DNA of 64,000 nt from Rhynchopus sp. YZ270_cl-10 (GCA_964035575.1 OZ037917.1:1116001-1180000); one strand, 5' to 3'; counted from the stretch's first letter, positions 9,721-20,940 are shown. Numbers and translations: made by a program. Notes: a model not told the origin generated them from the sequence alone.

Positions 9721-10334
9721 ACCTTCACTTTACATGATGTGGTACATTTTGTTGCACCCTCTTTGCATTCTTCTTGTTTCGCTAAGAAAAGAATGTATAT
9801 GAACCAATGATGTGGATGCTCGTAGGTAGGGATATGGTGAACGTTTAACTGCACATCAACTTTCTTTTTTTGATTTCTTTTCAACAACCAGATCCGACTA
9901 CGCAAATAAACTGCCCGAGTTCGTCTATCCAGAACGGGTGTTGTTGTCGTCATGAGAGAAAGGAAAAGGAAACAGGTGAAAGAAATAATGTGATTTTCCT
10001 TATGTGTTTTGAATGAAACACCGAGGGGTAGTGGGTAGTGGGTAGGGGGGAGGGGGTAATAACATAGGTTGTGTGGTTTCGTATTTATTGTGTTTCTGTG
10101 TTAACGAGGGTTGGTTTTGGGGGGAAAATTTTGCAGAAGTGGGTCGCTTTCCGTGAATGTGGTTCAGCGAGTTCTTTACTACAGAATATGGCTTTCACGA
10201 CGTTCTACGAATTTTTTCTTCTTTTTCCTCCAATTCCAGCTTTGTGTAGGATATTCGCGAAAAAATGGCCAAAATTTTATGTTCACAAAACGTGCACACG
10301 CACCCGAGACAGTATTCATATTTTTTTTACACCT

Positions 10335-10405
10335 GAGCTTTCCCCCTCGCCTTTACGGGGGAAGCTCGGGACCCCAAACGACCCCCGTTTTGCCAAAAGG
10401 GGTGA
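10335..10405. other. Two adjacent strong hairpins
   Basis: GAGCTTTCCCCC pairs with GGGGGAAGCTC across a 10-nt loop, followed at once by CCCCGTTTTG / CCAAAAGGGG. Could be a structured RNA or a small palindromic element; no matching copy elsewhere in the window. Confidence 0.45.
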
Positions 10406-11029
10406 TAAACGAGAGCCCTGCTTAGGTGGGGAAGGGGGAAAAAAACAAACAAAATAGGGGTGCATCTTGCCGACCTTTTCTCTTTTGTGTTGTTTCGTGT
10501 CATTGTTTATGTGTTTTTTTTTACCCCCCATTTTTCTTTTGTGTCTGCAGATTTAAATTTCTACTTTTATTTTCAAAAAATAAAACTTCCATTTTATGTA
10601 GGGGAAGCGGTTGTTTCCCCCTTGATTCCATTCATGTTCTCCTTTCGAAGCTCCCCCTATTTTTTGTGCATCCATCCGGACGGCTGGCATCAGTGGGTCA
10701 GTCGGAGGTTGTGCCTCTTCATCAGCTACCCTAGTTCTTTTGTCCACTGATTCAAAGGTTGGGTGGGTGGGAACCGAGCTGGTATTGCCGCTTCTCACAC
10801 TACACCACACCTACACACTTCTCTGTTTCTTTCTTTCATCATTCCTTTTTTGGGCAATCTTTTCGGAATTTACCAAAAAAAAACCCCACCAAAATGGAAA
10901 CACTGTAGTTGTGTGTCCTGAAGGATGTTGAGCAGCAGAACAGCATATCAGGTGTATTTTCTGTTCTCACGCCATATCAGAGTACAGCACAGTTCATCTG
11001 TTTGTATCCTCCCACGCCCCCTAAATGGT

Positions 11030-11130
11030 ATAACCGTAATAGTGGACCGTAAAAAAAAAAAAAAATGTGGAACATTTTCAGTTGGGAGGAAACATTATTA
11101 CGGTCCACTCTTGTTTACGGGTTACGGTAA
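11030..11130. mobile_element. Inverted-repeat element related to 6755-6866
   Basis: AGTGGACCGTAA on the left and TTACGGTCCACT on the right, separated by an A-rich spacer; the core resembles the 6755-6866 element. Likely a small degenerate MITE. Confidence 0.5.
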
Positions 11131-11250
11131 ATTGTAGTTTTCGTGTGTGTTCCGAATGTGGTTTTGATAGTGAAATCCATAAGAAACCCACAAACACAAA
11201 AAAGAGTTGACCATACCATTATTCCCCTCCCTTTCACCCTTTCACCCTTC

Positions 11251-11356
11251 ACGCATTACGGTGAAGTAAATTGACCTTGGCTTGTGAACACAGTGAAACC
11301 AAGTAGGAAAACGACACAAGTCAAGTCAATGTTCTTTTTTACTTCACCGTCAAATG
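11251..11356. mobile_element. Mariner-like MITE, degenerate copy
   Basis: ACGGTGAAGTAAA at the left is mirrored by TTTACTTCACCGT at the right, as are TTGACCTTG-type inner arms. Same inverted repeat as the better copies at 31075-31195 and 36830-37000. Confidence 0.6.
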
Positions 11357-11499
11357 TACTCTGTACCCGATCTCTCAAAAAAAAAGCAATGCTTTCTCTG
11401 CATGGAGGACCAATTTTTTTTTGTCCACCAGAAAACGAATCCCATACATACGTCGCTCATACGCACCTTCAAAAAGAATAGTATTTCAAAAAAAAAATG

Positions 11500-11773
11500 G
11501 AGGGACCTGCAGAGCCCTAGCCAGTGAAGCCAAGGAGGCCCCCCTAGGAAACTAGGGAACGGATTGGAAGAGACCTCGCCGGTAGCCGGGAACCCTCCCT
11601 GGGCTAGTACAATGATGAAACTTCAATCTAAAGTCCACACCCATGTGGCGGCCGCTTTGGCATGCGTCTGTAAGGACAGCCTTGACTGATACTTTCTGTA
11701 TTAGCACACGATTGCCTCCCTGAAGGCTACGTAGCTACCTGAGTACAAAAAAAAAAAAAAAAAAAAAAAAAAA
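11500..11773 (+). mobile_element. Poly(A)-tailed retroposon-like 3' end
   Basis: A GC-richer block (11510-11740) ends in a run of more than 30 A residues (11743-11773). This is the signature of the 3' end of a LINE- or SINE-type retroposon. No reverse transcriptase frame is visible upstream and no target-site duplication is clear, so it may be a 5'-truncated insert. It could also be a processed RNA copy. Confidence 0.4.
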
Positions 11774-12003
11774 GGCCTACCTCCCCCATCAACATTGCTC
11801 TAAGGAGAGGACAACACTAACAGCTAATGGCTGTACCTTTTTCTTTCATGAACAGACGACACGCTGATGAGCTAACTGTTGGCCTGTTGTTATCCTTTGG
11901 CGCGCCTTTTTGCTGTTTTCTATTTTAATCTTTTATCTTTGTGTAACTTAGGCGACTTAAGTTTTTTTTTTTCTCCTAAAAATGCTTAGATCACTTAAGT
12001 TAC

Positions 12004-12980
12004 ACCATGACCAGCGGTGAAAATCTTGGGCAGTAAGCCCGGGAAAACCCGGGCTTAATTAATTTTGCGCAGAGCAAGCCCGGGTTCGAAGGCCGGGTTT
12101 ACCCGGGCTTAAGCCTGGGTTTTCCCCGGGTTTTAACTTTTCTGGGGTGGGCTGCCCCACCCCACTCCGGGGGGTGTAGCCTCAGGGTGCAGCCCGGGGT
12201 AGTCAGTCGCCGAAACGAAGCTCTGTTGACAGAAAACAACAAAGTCAGTAAAGAAAACACATACGTCTATACTCAAGGGTTACCCACACCCAGAGCGCGA
12301 CTTAATTGGTCAAACGCCGAAGGAAAAGGAAGCATGCATCATGGCGAAATAATAAAAGTAGCGTACCGTGCGCCTGCGGCGCAAGATTGCAACCCACCCT
12401 TCCCATCACATAATTTGGCTGTGAAAATGTGCAATTTTAAGCTCAATTTTTTGAAATGGTGCGTACCGTGGCTTCGCTTTGGGTGCCATGACCGCCCTTT
12501 CTTTGTTATAAATGTACTGTGGCTACTGACAATTCGCGCCTGGTGCACGAATTGCTATCAATGAAGTGCTGAATTAGATAACCAAGGAATTTTCATATTC
12601 CGCCGGAGGCAACTTGAGCTGGGTTGGGGACCCGGCTCGACCGAGTTTCAGCGAAAACCCCCAAAACCTATAATATCCCCTGCGGAGGGGAAAATTATTT
12701 TTTTGGGCTGACCGAGCCAGCCCCTCGTGGGCGGAATTCTCTTTTGAACCCTGGGTTTGCAGAAAATTTTTTTACACCAGTGGTGTGATTTTTCTAAAAA
12801 AAAGGTGTAAAAAAGGTCCTTCTAAGGTACTTCTAAGGTATACCACTACCCCTGTATAGGTCACACCACGGACCAGTATTTTAATTATTTTCACAAAAAA
12901 ACCAAGCCCGGGTACAAACCCGGGCTTCGAATTAATTTTGCTAGCTGGGGAAGCCCGGGATTTTCAACCCTGACCATGAC
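12004..12980. mobile_element. Non-autonomous hAT-like transposon 1 with 8-bp target duplication
   Basis: Element 12012-12972 begins CAGCGGTGAAAATCTTGGGC and its other end, read inward, is CAGGGTTGAAAATCCCGGGC (16 of 20 match). It is flanked on both sides by ACCATGAC (12004-12011 and 12973-12980), an exact 8-bp duplication as hAT transposases make. Subterminal CCCGGG and AATTAATT motifs recur at both ends. The interior has no transposase; it carries a stretch (12330-12500) also found in the second hAT-like element. Confidence 0.9.
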
Positions 12981-13029
12981 CCTTCCCCTTTACACATATT
13001 CAACCAGAACGATAACACAACTTTCCCCA

Positions 13030-13090
13030 CTCGGGGAATACACTTTCTCTCTTTCCCCCCCTCCTCCTCTTCCTCCTTTCCCCTTCCTCA
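13030..13090 (+). promoter_or_regulatory. Long polypyrimidine tract before the 13091 gene
   Basis: About 60 nt of almost pure C and T directly up to the ATG. In a trans-splicing organism this would steer acceptor choice, although the nearest usable AG lies upstream (13006). Confidence 0.35.
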
Positions 13091-13813
13091 ATGCTAGACT
13101 GTCTTCCCCCTGCAGGGAACGAACCTGATGTTGAGGTTGCTGCAGCTCGTGTTGCGCGACGTGTCGTCTTTGGAGGTAGTGTGTGGCTTGCGCATGGAGT
13201 GGTAGAGGGCGATGCCCGTATTGCTGCAGACATTGTTGCAAGCACATTTGACAATTCTTGGGTGCGTAGGTTGGAGCGTCGTGTCGTAGCTCTTAGCGCG
13301 CTTGCTGTTTCCATTACCTGTCTTATCTTTGCCTTAGGGGTGGCAGGGGTATGGGGAGAATGGCTTTACTCGACCTGCATTGCCGTGACGGTTGCGTACA
13401 TCCTCCTCCTCAAAATCCTTCATTCGCAGGCGATGGAGCATTTCAAAGAAAACGCGCTTCTGCAGCTCCACGCCACCTTGATGGGGTATGAGTGGACGGT
13501 TGAGGGGATGGTCTTTGCAGGCTTTAAGGGATCATCCAAAGACGAGGAAGATGTTCTCTCTATTCGTGGAGGTGCAGGAGGCGGAGGAGGTGGTATGCAT
13601 GCATACGGACGGCGGACACAACGCTACGACAGCCTGAACCAAGAGACAGAGGACGATGTGTCGCTCACAATGGACCTGCATCAGACGGCTTCGTCCTTTG
13701 GGTCTGCCTACTACCCACCAAAGGAGGACTTTATCATAGCAACGTGCGCAAACTGTTGTGGACCATTCAGAACAGACCCATACGAACCGGCTTCAACCTG
13801 TCCAGGGTGTTGA
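13091..13813 (+). CDS. Two-TM membrane protein with C-terminal CxxC pair
   Basis: 240-aa protein, not recognised. Residues about 67-88 and 91-112 are two hydrophobic segments separated by a very short turn, predicting a membrane hairpin with both termini on the same side. A Gly-rich linker (about 163-173) follows. The last 25 residues hold CANCCGPF and a terminal CPGC, which could bind one zinc ion like a small ribbon. Such a layout is seen in ER or endosomal shaping and trafficking proteins, but no family can be named. The start is the first ATG after the pyrimidine tract; the N-terminal 60 residues have mixed charge and no signal peptide. The hAT-like element ends about 110 bp upstream of the start. 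Confidence 0.7.
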   Translation: MLDCLPPAGNEPDVEVAAARVARRVVFGGSVWLAHGVVEGDARIAADIVASTFDNSWVRRLERRVVALSALAVSITCLIFALGVAGVWGEWLYSTCIAVTVAYILLLKILHSQAMEHFKENALLQLHATLMGYEWTVEGMVFAGFKGSSKDEEDVLSIRGGAGGGGGGMHAYGRRTQRYDSLNQETEDDVSLTMDLHQTASSFGSAYYPPKEDFIIATCANCCGPFRTDPYEPASTCPGC

Positions 13814-15113
13814 GAGTAATGGGTGTGAATGAGCGAGAATCATGTGTAAAAAAGGAGTTGTGTGGGAAAGGGCTTTCGCGATAAACGGAAAAGAGAAAGG
13901 GGGAAAAAAGGATGTGTGTTTTTTTTAGATGTGTCGAGAGGCAGATTTATCGTTCAAGTTTTCTTTTTTTTTACTTTGTTGGCATATTCGTTGAGAAGGT
14001 TTCTTTCTTTTTTGTGTAAAATTGATTTGTAACAATACTGTGGTTCTTTTGTTCTTGAGGAGAGAGGAGAAAACACAAAAAACAAAATAAAATCTGCCTC
14101 TGCAAGCCGTGGTGTACCAAGAAACCTGTCTTCGTGACAGAGAATTTTTTTTTTGTGTGGGCTGTCGACACACTTGATAACAAATTCAAAAAAAAAAAAA
14201 AAAATCTTTTCAAAAGTCATTTAGCCTTTCGGGATACTCTGTATCCAGAACCCTGTAGGACAGGGTTTTTTTTTGTCGATGCAACAAAAAAAGGTGGCCC
14301 CCTACCCCCACTTCCCCACCCTCCCACCCAGTGGTGTGGGAGAGAGGTGCCCCTCAAGTGTGAATTTGTGTCGAAACCTGACGATTTTCTCTCTCTCTCT
14401 CTCTCTCTTTCTCTTTGCAGCAGCGACACATTTAAGCGCCGTTTTTTTTGTTCTTTTATTTTTGTTTTTGTGTTTTTTGTATCCGGGAGTTGCACATACA
14501 AAACTACCAGCGTTATATACGGGGTGTTTTTTTAGCTTGGGCTTACTGTATCACAAATCTCAGAATACTGCGAAAGCCCCCACAACCCAAGCCAGCATGT
14601 GTCCCACACCTTTCTCTCCCTCTCCCCCCCCTCAATACGGATGGACACTTCCGTGTTCACCCTTATATTTCCGTTCTTTTTTTTACCTCTCTTTTTCTCA
14701 AAAAGCGAAAAAAATACAGAAAACAAAGTCCCGTTTGATTTCCGCCATTTCCCACACACACATACACAGTAACACTGTCATATTTTTTGATAATTTTTGT
14801 TTATATTGCATTATAGTACACTGTAAACACCCCCGAGGATGAGCTTCTAACACTCTTCCACATAAAGTCTAGGTAATACCAGAGAGTCACCTACGACTCC
14901 AAGCATCAGGTGGCAACTACACTGTTCCCACACAACAATTCTTCAAATATCAGCATACTTCACATAACCTATGGCTGAAGGGAGGTGCTACTTGTTACTT
15001 TCTGCTATTTTTTTTCTGCTATTTTTGGGGTCGTCGGCCACACCATAACAATCCTCCCATCCAAGACATACCTATCACCCCTCTACCCCCTACCCCCCAC
15101 CCCTGCCCACACA
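13814..15113. other. Intergenic region
   Basis: No gene seen. T-rich with a (CT)n tract ending TTTGCAG at 14390-14420, a strong 3'-splice-site look-alike, and a partial reverse H3 motif at 14822-14850. The leader just before the desaturase ATG is C-rich. Confidence 0.65.
14386..14420 (+). promoter_or_regulatory. Polypyrimidine tract with TTTGCAG acceptor
   Basis: An 18-nt CT repeat followed by TTCTCTTTGCAG. A good splice acceptor by sequence, but nearly 700 nt before the next ATG, so its use is uncertain. Confidence 0.3.
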
Positions 15114-16463
15114 ATGACCTCCACCAGAGAAGGTCTCCGTCTCCGCCGTCTCCGTGAGGACGCACCCCACCGCACCTACACCACCGCAGAGGTGGCGCAG
15201 CACAGCACCCACCTCGACTCCTGGATCATCCTCAACAGCAAGGTCTACGACGTCAGCGCCTTCGACAGCCACCCGGGAGGCTACAGCATCCTCGAACAGT
15301 GCGCTGGCAAGGACGCGACTGACCCATTCCGCGTCAACCACCCAGAGCACGTACTCCCTCAGCTCGAAAAATTCTACCTCGGTGAAGTATCGGACGTCCC
15401 CGAGCCCAACGCAGCCATGAAGGATTTCCACGAATTAGACGCGCATTTCAAAGCATCTGGTCTGTACGAAACAAGGTTAGGGTACTACGGATGGATGGGG
15501 CTCTGGTTGGCATCGATTTTTGCGGTGGTTTTGCTGCCATTTGTTGGTGTGGTACCACAGAGCTGGCCGTGGATGGTTCTTTCTAGTGTTGCCTTAGGGT
15601 TTTTCTGGCAGCAATTCGCCTTTATTGGACATGATTTAGGACACAACGCAATCTTCCACGACCGTCTTAACAAGGACTACTATGGATCCCTTCTTGTCGT
15701 TCTTTTCTTCGGAGTCTCTGGGCAATGGTGGAAACGCAACCACAACTGCCACCACGTTGTCACCAACAGCATTAACGGCGACCCTGATATTCAATACCTT
15801 CCCGTTTTCATGCTTGATTCCAGAATGCTTGCAGGGTTTCAGTCTTTGTACCACAAGACCCGCTTTGTATATGACAAGGTGGCCCACCATTTGGTGGCAT
15901 ACCAGCACATTCTGTACATCCCGATCATGATGCTCGCGAGGCACAACCTTTACGTCCAATCCTGGATTTTTGTCATCTCCGGAAAAGATGTGAGAAGGAG
16001 AGGGATCGAAGCCTTGGTGCTGGCGTTGTACGCCTTCTGGGTGCTGGAGTTGTTGGTTCGGGTCGAGGATTCGAACAAAGCCTGGGCATGGTGGTTTATC
16101 TCGCACAGTGTGTGTGGATTGCTTCATGTACAGATTACGTTGAGCCACTTTTCGATGGAGTGCTTCGAGACCCAAAAGGATACAGTGCACAGAAGCAGTG
16201 GGGATGACTTTTTGAGGCATCAGTGCGCAACATCGCTGGACGTTGACTGCCACCCGTATTTGGATTGGTTCCACGGAGGTCTTCAGTTTCAGGTGGTGCA
16301 CCATCTGTGGCCGCAGCTCCCAAGGCACAACCTCCGTTATGTGAGGAACAAGTACTTCATCCCTCTCTGTGAAAAGCACGGTATTGAGTACAACGAGCTC
16401 CCCTTCCACAGTGCTGTTGGGAAAACGTTGTTGCACATGAAGGAGCAGGCTATGATGGTATGA
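15114..16463 (+). CDS. Cytochrome b5-fused front-end fatty acid desaturase
   Basis: 449-aa enzyme that inserts a double bond between an existing double bond and the carboxyl end of a long-chain fatty acid (Delta-4/5/6/8 group), in the ER membrane, using electrons passed through its own cytochrome b5 domain. Seen: N-terminal b5 domain with HPGG at 53-56; then a desaturase core with the three histidine boxes HDLGH (173-177), HNCHH (210-214) and QVVHH (393-397). Gln in place of the first His of box three is the mark of front-end desaturases. Hydrophobic segments lie at about 127-160 and 295-325. Length is normal for the family. The start is the ATG at 15114, which gives the b5 domain a usual lead; the frame stays open upstream without an ATG. 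Regioselectivity cannot be read from sequence alone. Confidence 0.93.
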   Translation: MTSTREGLRLRRLREDAPHRTYTTAEVAQHSTHLDSWIILNSKVYDVSAFDSHPGGYSILEQCAGKDATDPFRVNHPEHVLPQLEKFYLGEVSDVPEPNAAMKDFHELDAHFKASGLYETRLGYYGWMGLWLASIFAVVLLPFVGVVPQSWPWMVLSSVALGFFWQQFAFIGHDLGHNAIFHDRLNKDYYGSLLVVLFFGVSGQWWKRNHNCHHVVTNSINGDPDIQYLPVFMLDSRMLAGFQSLYHKTRFVYDKVAHHLVAYQHILYIPIMMLARHNLYVQSWIFVISGKDVRRRGIEALVLALYAFWVLELLVRVEDSNKAWAWWFISHSVCGLLHVQITLSHFSMECFETQKDTVHRSSGDDFLRHQCATSLDVDCHPYLDWFHGGLQFQVVHHLWPQLPRHNLRYVRNKYFIPLCEKHGIEYNELPFHSAVGKTLLHMKEQAMMV

Positions 16464-16593
16464 TTCTTTTTTTTTCAAAAAATCTCAAAAAAAAAAATCT
16501 CAAAAAATGGTTCAGGCTGCGATGACACCACCGTCGAAATCGATGATTGTGCAGGCGATGAACCTTGATGGGTGAAACAACACAAATAATAAG

Positions 16594-16640
16594 TGTAGCT
16601 CATCCTCGGGGATGTCTACAAATACAAAACGAAGTTTTCA
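16594..16640 (+). repeat. H3 motif, short variant
   Basis: GTAGCTCATCCTCGGGGATG then TCTACAAATACAAAACGAAG; the stem differs but the CTACA-ATACAA tail is kept. Confidence 0.6.
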
Positions 16641-16879
16641 AAAAAAAAAAAAAAAAACGTTTCCTTTTGGAAAAAGAAAGGGAAGAAAAATTAAAAAAGT
16701 GAGATGATTTTAACATTGCCCATTTCCCCCCCTCCAATCCACTCTCCCCCATCCACCCTGTTAATATTCCATTGCTCACAAAAAAAAGAAAATAAATTTC
16801 ATTTGGTGTAAAGGATGATCTGCATCTATACGCCTTGGCCGAGGCAACTACACTACTCCGACAATTTATCAAAAAAAAG

Positions 16880-16930
16880 CTATAGTGGAGCACACTCTAG
16901 GGTGGCTACACTAATACAACCAAGTTTCCA
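16880..16930 (+). repeat. H3 motif
   Basis: TATAGTGGAGCACACTCTAG, GGTGGCTACACTAATACAAC, CAAGTTT, then an A run. Confidence 0.85.
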
Positions 16931-17369
16931 AAAAAAAAAAAAAAAAACAATAAAGAGGACGGTTAGTAGCTAGATCAGCTTAGTGCAAAGAGCGCCCGTT
17001 CCGCCAACGTCTATGGCGAGAATTCGAACCTCCAATTTGAGGCACCAATTTTCATTTTTTTTCAAGTAGTGCGCAGTTAACAGTACCACGCACAATCATA
17101 CACAATACGCCCTCACAGTTTGCACTTTTCAACCTTTTTTTCCTTTTTTTTTTTTTCCCCTTCTTCCTAAGATGACATTTCAACTCGTCTTACCCCCAAC
17201 CTGTTCCCTCCATTTTTCTTCTTCTTATTTTTCTCCCTTGTTTCTTACAATTGAGACTGCCAATTTTTTTTCTAGTTTTTCTTTTTCTTTTTCTTTTTGG
17301 TGGACACTTTTTTTCACCCCTTTTTTAAAAGATGTCGTACTGTATGAGATGACGATTCATCTTTTCAAA

Positions 17370-17406
17370 GGTGACTAAGCGCAGAGGAGGCTTAAGTTCA
17401 TCTAAT
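17370..17406 (+). repeat. H1 hairpin motif
   Basis: GGTGACTAAGC - GCAGAGGA - GGCTTAAGTTCATC, then TAATATC and a T/C-rich tract. Confidence 0.75.
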
Positions 17407-18552
17407 ATCACCATTACATTCCTTTTTCTCTTTTGTTTTTTTTGTTTGGTTTTGAGATGAAAACCGCACACTTTTTCACACCCTGAAAAAAAAATGAGAA
17501 AAATTGTGCACTGTTTCACCTCATTTTTTTTACTTTTCAAGCTTTTCCCTATTATTTCTATTCGTTTCGTTATTGTATACTGTTTCCGGAGACAAAAAAA
17601 AAAGGGTGCCTTTTTTTTTGTACAGAAAAAAACCTGTTTTGAATGGTAATTTTCGCAAAAAAAACTAAAAAAAAGGTACTATCAACACAGGTAGCCAACT
17701 ACCACGTCATTCACTTTAGAGGGGGAAAAGGGCTTTTTTTTTCTCTTACTTTCTCTTCAGGATGTGTGCAATGTAGGGCACATTCATCTACAAGAGTTTT
17801 TTTCTTTTTTTTCATTTTCTTTATTTTTAAAAGGGAGCGTGGAGATTGTGATTGATGACATTTTTTTCTTTTAAATGTGCACAAGATGCATCGATTTTGT
17901 TTTCTTTCTTTGGAGCTGACAGGATATAGTGGTGTACGATCACACTTTTCATGATTAGCACACTTGACAGGCAGTTATGCATACCATTTTGTGCTTGTAA
18001 TATATGTGCTTGTCGCGTCATGTCAAGTGTTATCGTGTAAGTAGGTGTACCTGCATCAACTTCATTTTCATTTTTCATTTTTCTCTTTTATTATTTTTCT
18101 AAAAAATTATGTTCATCGATCAGTCTCACTCCCTTCAACGTCATTGATTCTATTCCCCCCCCCCCCCCCCACTTTCCCCCACTTTTTAAAACGAAAATTC
18201 AGAAAAGAAGAAAACAAAAAGTATTAAAATCATTATTAATCTCTGTACCCATATTGGTGGGTTTTTTTAAACATAAATAAAGAGCAACTCAGAGAGGATA
18301 CGATGTCTGGGTGGACACATACACACACAACTCCGCCATTCTTTTTGTATTCTTATTCATGTTCACTTTATTCTCTTGTTTTTTTTGGTCAGATGTGGGG
18401 CGGTTTGTTGTTTTTAAACTCAGGCATCATGTCGCTACTGGGAGGATCAATACACATCTACTTTGCTTGGTACGTAGTCAAACACTTACCTTGTTCTCTT
18501 TTTTTGGCAAACACATCGAAAAGAAGAAACGGGGATCACGTAGAAGTGTTTG

Positions 18553-18603
18553 GTATAGTGTAGCACACTCTAGGGTGGCTACACTAATACAACCAAGTTT
18601 TCA
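18553..18603 (+). repeat. H3 motif
   Basis: TATAGTGTAGCACACTCTAG then GGTGGCTACACTAATACAAC. Upstream bases GTAGAAGTGTTTGG also match those before the 2718 copy. Confidence 0.85.
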
Positions 18604-18787
18604 AGAAACAAAACAAAAAAAAAAACAACAATCACACACACTGGATGGAGCTTCTGCAGACATAATCTCGAGGTGTATTTTTATCATCATCCATTCGTGT
18701 AGGATAACATTTTTATTTCCATTTTTTTTTTCCCTTGACATTTTTTTCTTCTGCACGGTTGGGGGGTGCACCCCGTCCATGCATCAA

Positions 18788-18822
18788 CGTACACTGTCAC
18801 GAGAGGGCTTTGTATTTCAAAA
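18788..18822 (+). repeat. H2 motif (3' half)
   Basis: GTACACTGTCACGAGAGGGC then TTTGTATTTCAAA. Confidence 0.75.
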
Positions 18823-18954
18823 CAACGAGAGAACGTGAGACATCCTTTCATCTCTTTTTTTCAAAGCTTTTCTCTTCTAAGGATTTGGTAACTGAATGAG
18901 TTTTTTTTTTTTGGTACTTAGAATTTATCTTTACCAATCCTTTTTAAAAGTTGG

Positions 18955-19012
18955 GGTACATTTAGTGCCTATTATACGTTCTATTCAGTAGAATAGTTAG
19001 TATATGAAACAA
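18955..19012 (+). repeat. H5 motif, copy 2
   Basis: TTCTATTCAGTAGAATAG then TTAGTATATGAAAC, near-identical to 1320-1379. Confidence 0.8.
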
Positions 19013-19516
19013 CTTTCCCGACCCTTCCTTTAGATTTTGTTGGATTTTTTATATAAAAAATTCGTTGAAAAAAATAGTCCTCTTTTTTGTGACATCCCCC
19101 CAGTTTTGGACCCAACGTGCCCTTTTGTGAAAAGAAATTGCTTTCTTTTACTTATTTGTGTGTTCCTGAAATACCTGTCAAGGACATCTCAATATAGGCC
19201 CCCCTATGGAACACCATTATTACTATAAAATACTCCCTTTTGCTTTTATGATTTTTTTATTTGTATCAAATACTTCACATTTTTAAAAGAAATGTTATTC
19301 TTTTTTATTGTGTTTAAAGAGATTCTATCAAATGATTACTTAAGATGTCTTGTTTCTTATCAATTTATATATTTTTTTTGTATCTTTCAAGTTTTTATTT
19401 GAAAGTATATGAATTTATTGTATTTTTTTTTTGTTGTTTTTATTTCTTTCAGGTGCCTATGCTTGAGGCATTGTGTACATTCTTTCTACCCGTTTGTTTC
19501 AAAATTAATGTATTCC

Positions 19517-19659
19517 CACGATGATGAAGTAAATGACTCGACTTTTTGTGATTTTACTTTTTTTTTGTGCTATTCACCGTTGGCTTACAACCGTGAAAAC
19601 CACAAAAAAAATAAATAAAATAAACCCACAGAAGTCAAGCTATTTACTTCACCGTCGTG
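19517..19659. mobile_element. Mariner-like MITE
   Basis: CACGATGATGAAGTAAAT at the left, ATTTACTTCACCGTCGTG at the right, in inverted orientation; 143 bp, no coding capacity. Unlike the copies at 31075 and 36830 it is not flanked by TA. Confidence 0.65.
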
Positions 19660-19878
19660 CACGGTTGGTCAAAGAGAGGGTGCTAACCCCCCTCTTATCA
19701 CTGCATTTGTTATAAAATAACCTAACTCCCTCTTGCTTTGTCATAAACGATGTGTGTGTGTGAACACGAGGAATATTATATACAGTGTTCACGAGAAGGG
19801 TGCATTTCAAAGTGTACAGAACCCGTCCTCGGACAGGTGATTGTCGAAACTACAAAAAAAAAAAAAACTCATAAATCA

Positions 19879-19928
19879 CATAGTGGAGCACACTCTAGGG
19901 TGGCTACACTAATACAACCAAGTTTTCA
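19879..19928 (+). repeat. H3 motif
   Basis: CATAGTGGAGCACACTCTAG then GGTGGCTACACTAATACAAC and CAAGTTTTC, followed 34 bp later by a full H2 unit. Confidence 0.85.
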
Positions 19929-19961
19929 AAAAAAACCCCTCTCTTTCTTTGGCTGTAGGGC

Positions 19962-20050
19962 ATGGTTGGGTGTCCCCACGGTACAGCCGGGTCATGCACC
20001 ACTAAGGTACACTGTTCACGAGAAGGGCTTTGTACTTCAACTCTACTTTC
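19962..20050 (+). repeat. H2 motif unit (full length)
   Basis: Matches 560-660 along its whole length, including CACGGTACAGCCGGGTCAT and GTTCACGAGAAGGGCTTTG. Confidence 0.85.
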
Positions 20051-20940
20051 CTTTTTTTTTTATTGCCACATCAGAATACAGCCAACCACAAATGGGTACT
20101 GTTCTACTAAGAATTGCCCACATTTTTGCTTTTCAAAAAATCGATTTTCCCACCCACCCACCCACCACATGCCCTCTGCTCGTCGAAAAATTGTGGAGCT
20201 GAGGAAGACCCCAAAATGTGGAAAGGGCGACAGAACGAAAAATAATCTATCTTTTAGTAAGATGTGTGCATGTCCCAGAGACATCGTCATCTTGCGAGCG
20301 TTTCCCTCCTTTTGCTATGTTTCCCCCCGCTGAACAATGCGTTCTGTTTTTTTTTGAGGCAAAAAAAAAAAAAAAAAAAGTAGTCTGTCAAAAAAAAAGT
20401 CTCTTTTAAAATGGTTTCCAAGCCCGAGAGGCTTGAGTGCATTCCTTACTAAAAAGACCCCCCTTCCTTGATTTGTGTTATTTAACTTCATTTTTTTTTT
20501 TTTCCTTTTGAGACAGAGAAGTCATATTTCATTCCCACTGGGTCAAATGGTGCTGCTCCCACGAATTTCCCCGCAACTGCTTTAAAAAAAAGACACCAAG
20601 CAAAAAAATTAAATGACTTCATAACAAATCCCCCATTCAATTGACACAAAACCGCTTTCAACACTACGTCACCTTGCTTGCTTGCTTTGGTGGGTTTGTA
20701 TTTGCGTGCTGCGTGCGTCCACGATCAGCAGAAAGTAAGCAATACATAAGGGCAACCATTCAACCTCGAGAAATTATTATCAAATTTATTATTCCGTACG
20801 AAAGGACACACCCATCCGACCCCCTTTTTTAAATTCTAAACTCAAGTGTATTTGGAGTGGTTTTTTGAAGGATTTTTTGAAGGATTTTTTCATTAAAACT
20901 AGAATTTGTTAGTGTTTAGTGCTGGCTGTAATATAACAGG

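Larger units (their letters stand above)
9464..12003. other. Intergenic region with retroposon-like tail and hairpins
   Basis: No gene seen. Contains an H3 motif in reverse (9546-9596), an H4-like motif (9683-9720), two stable hairpins (10335-10405), inverted repeats (11030-11130; 11251-11356) and a poly(A)-tailed stretch (11500-11773). Confidence 0.65.

Noticed and set aside
12187-12564. 125-codon frame inside the first hAT-like element
   Set aside because: No transposase or hAT dimerisation motif; the stretch is repeat sequence shared with the second element.
16970-17045. tRNA-like segment with TTCGAA on either strand
   Set aside because: A T-loop-like heptamer is present, but no acceptor or anticodon stem can be built around it.
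17172-17378. 68-codon frame after a pyrimidine tract
   Set aside because: The product is Phe/Ser-rich low complexity from T-rich DNA, with an H1 hairpin overlapping its end.
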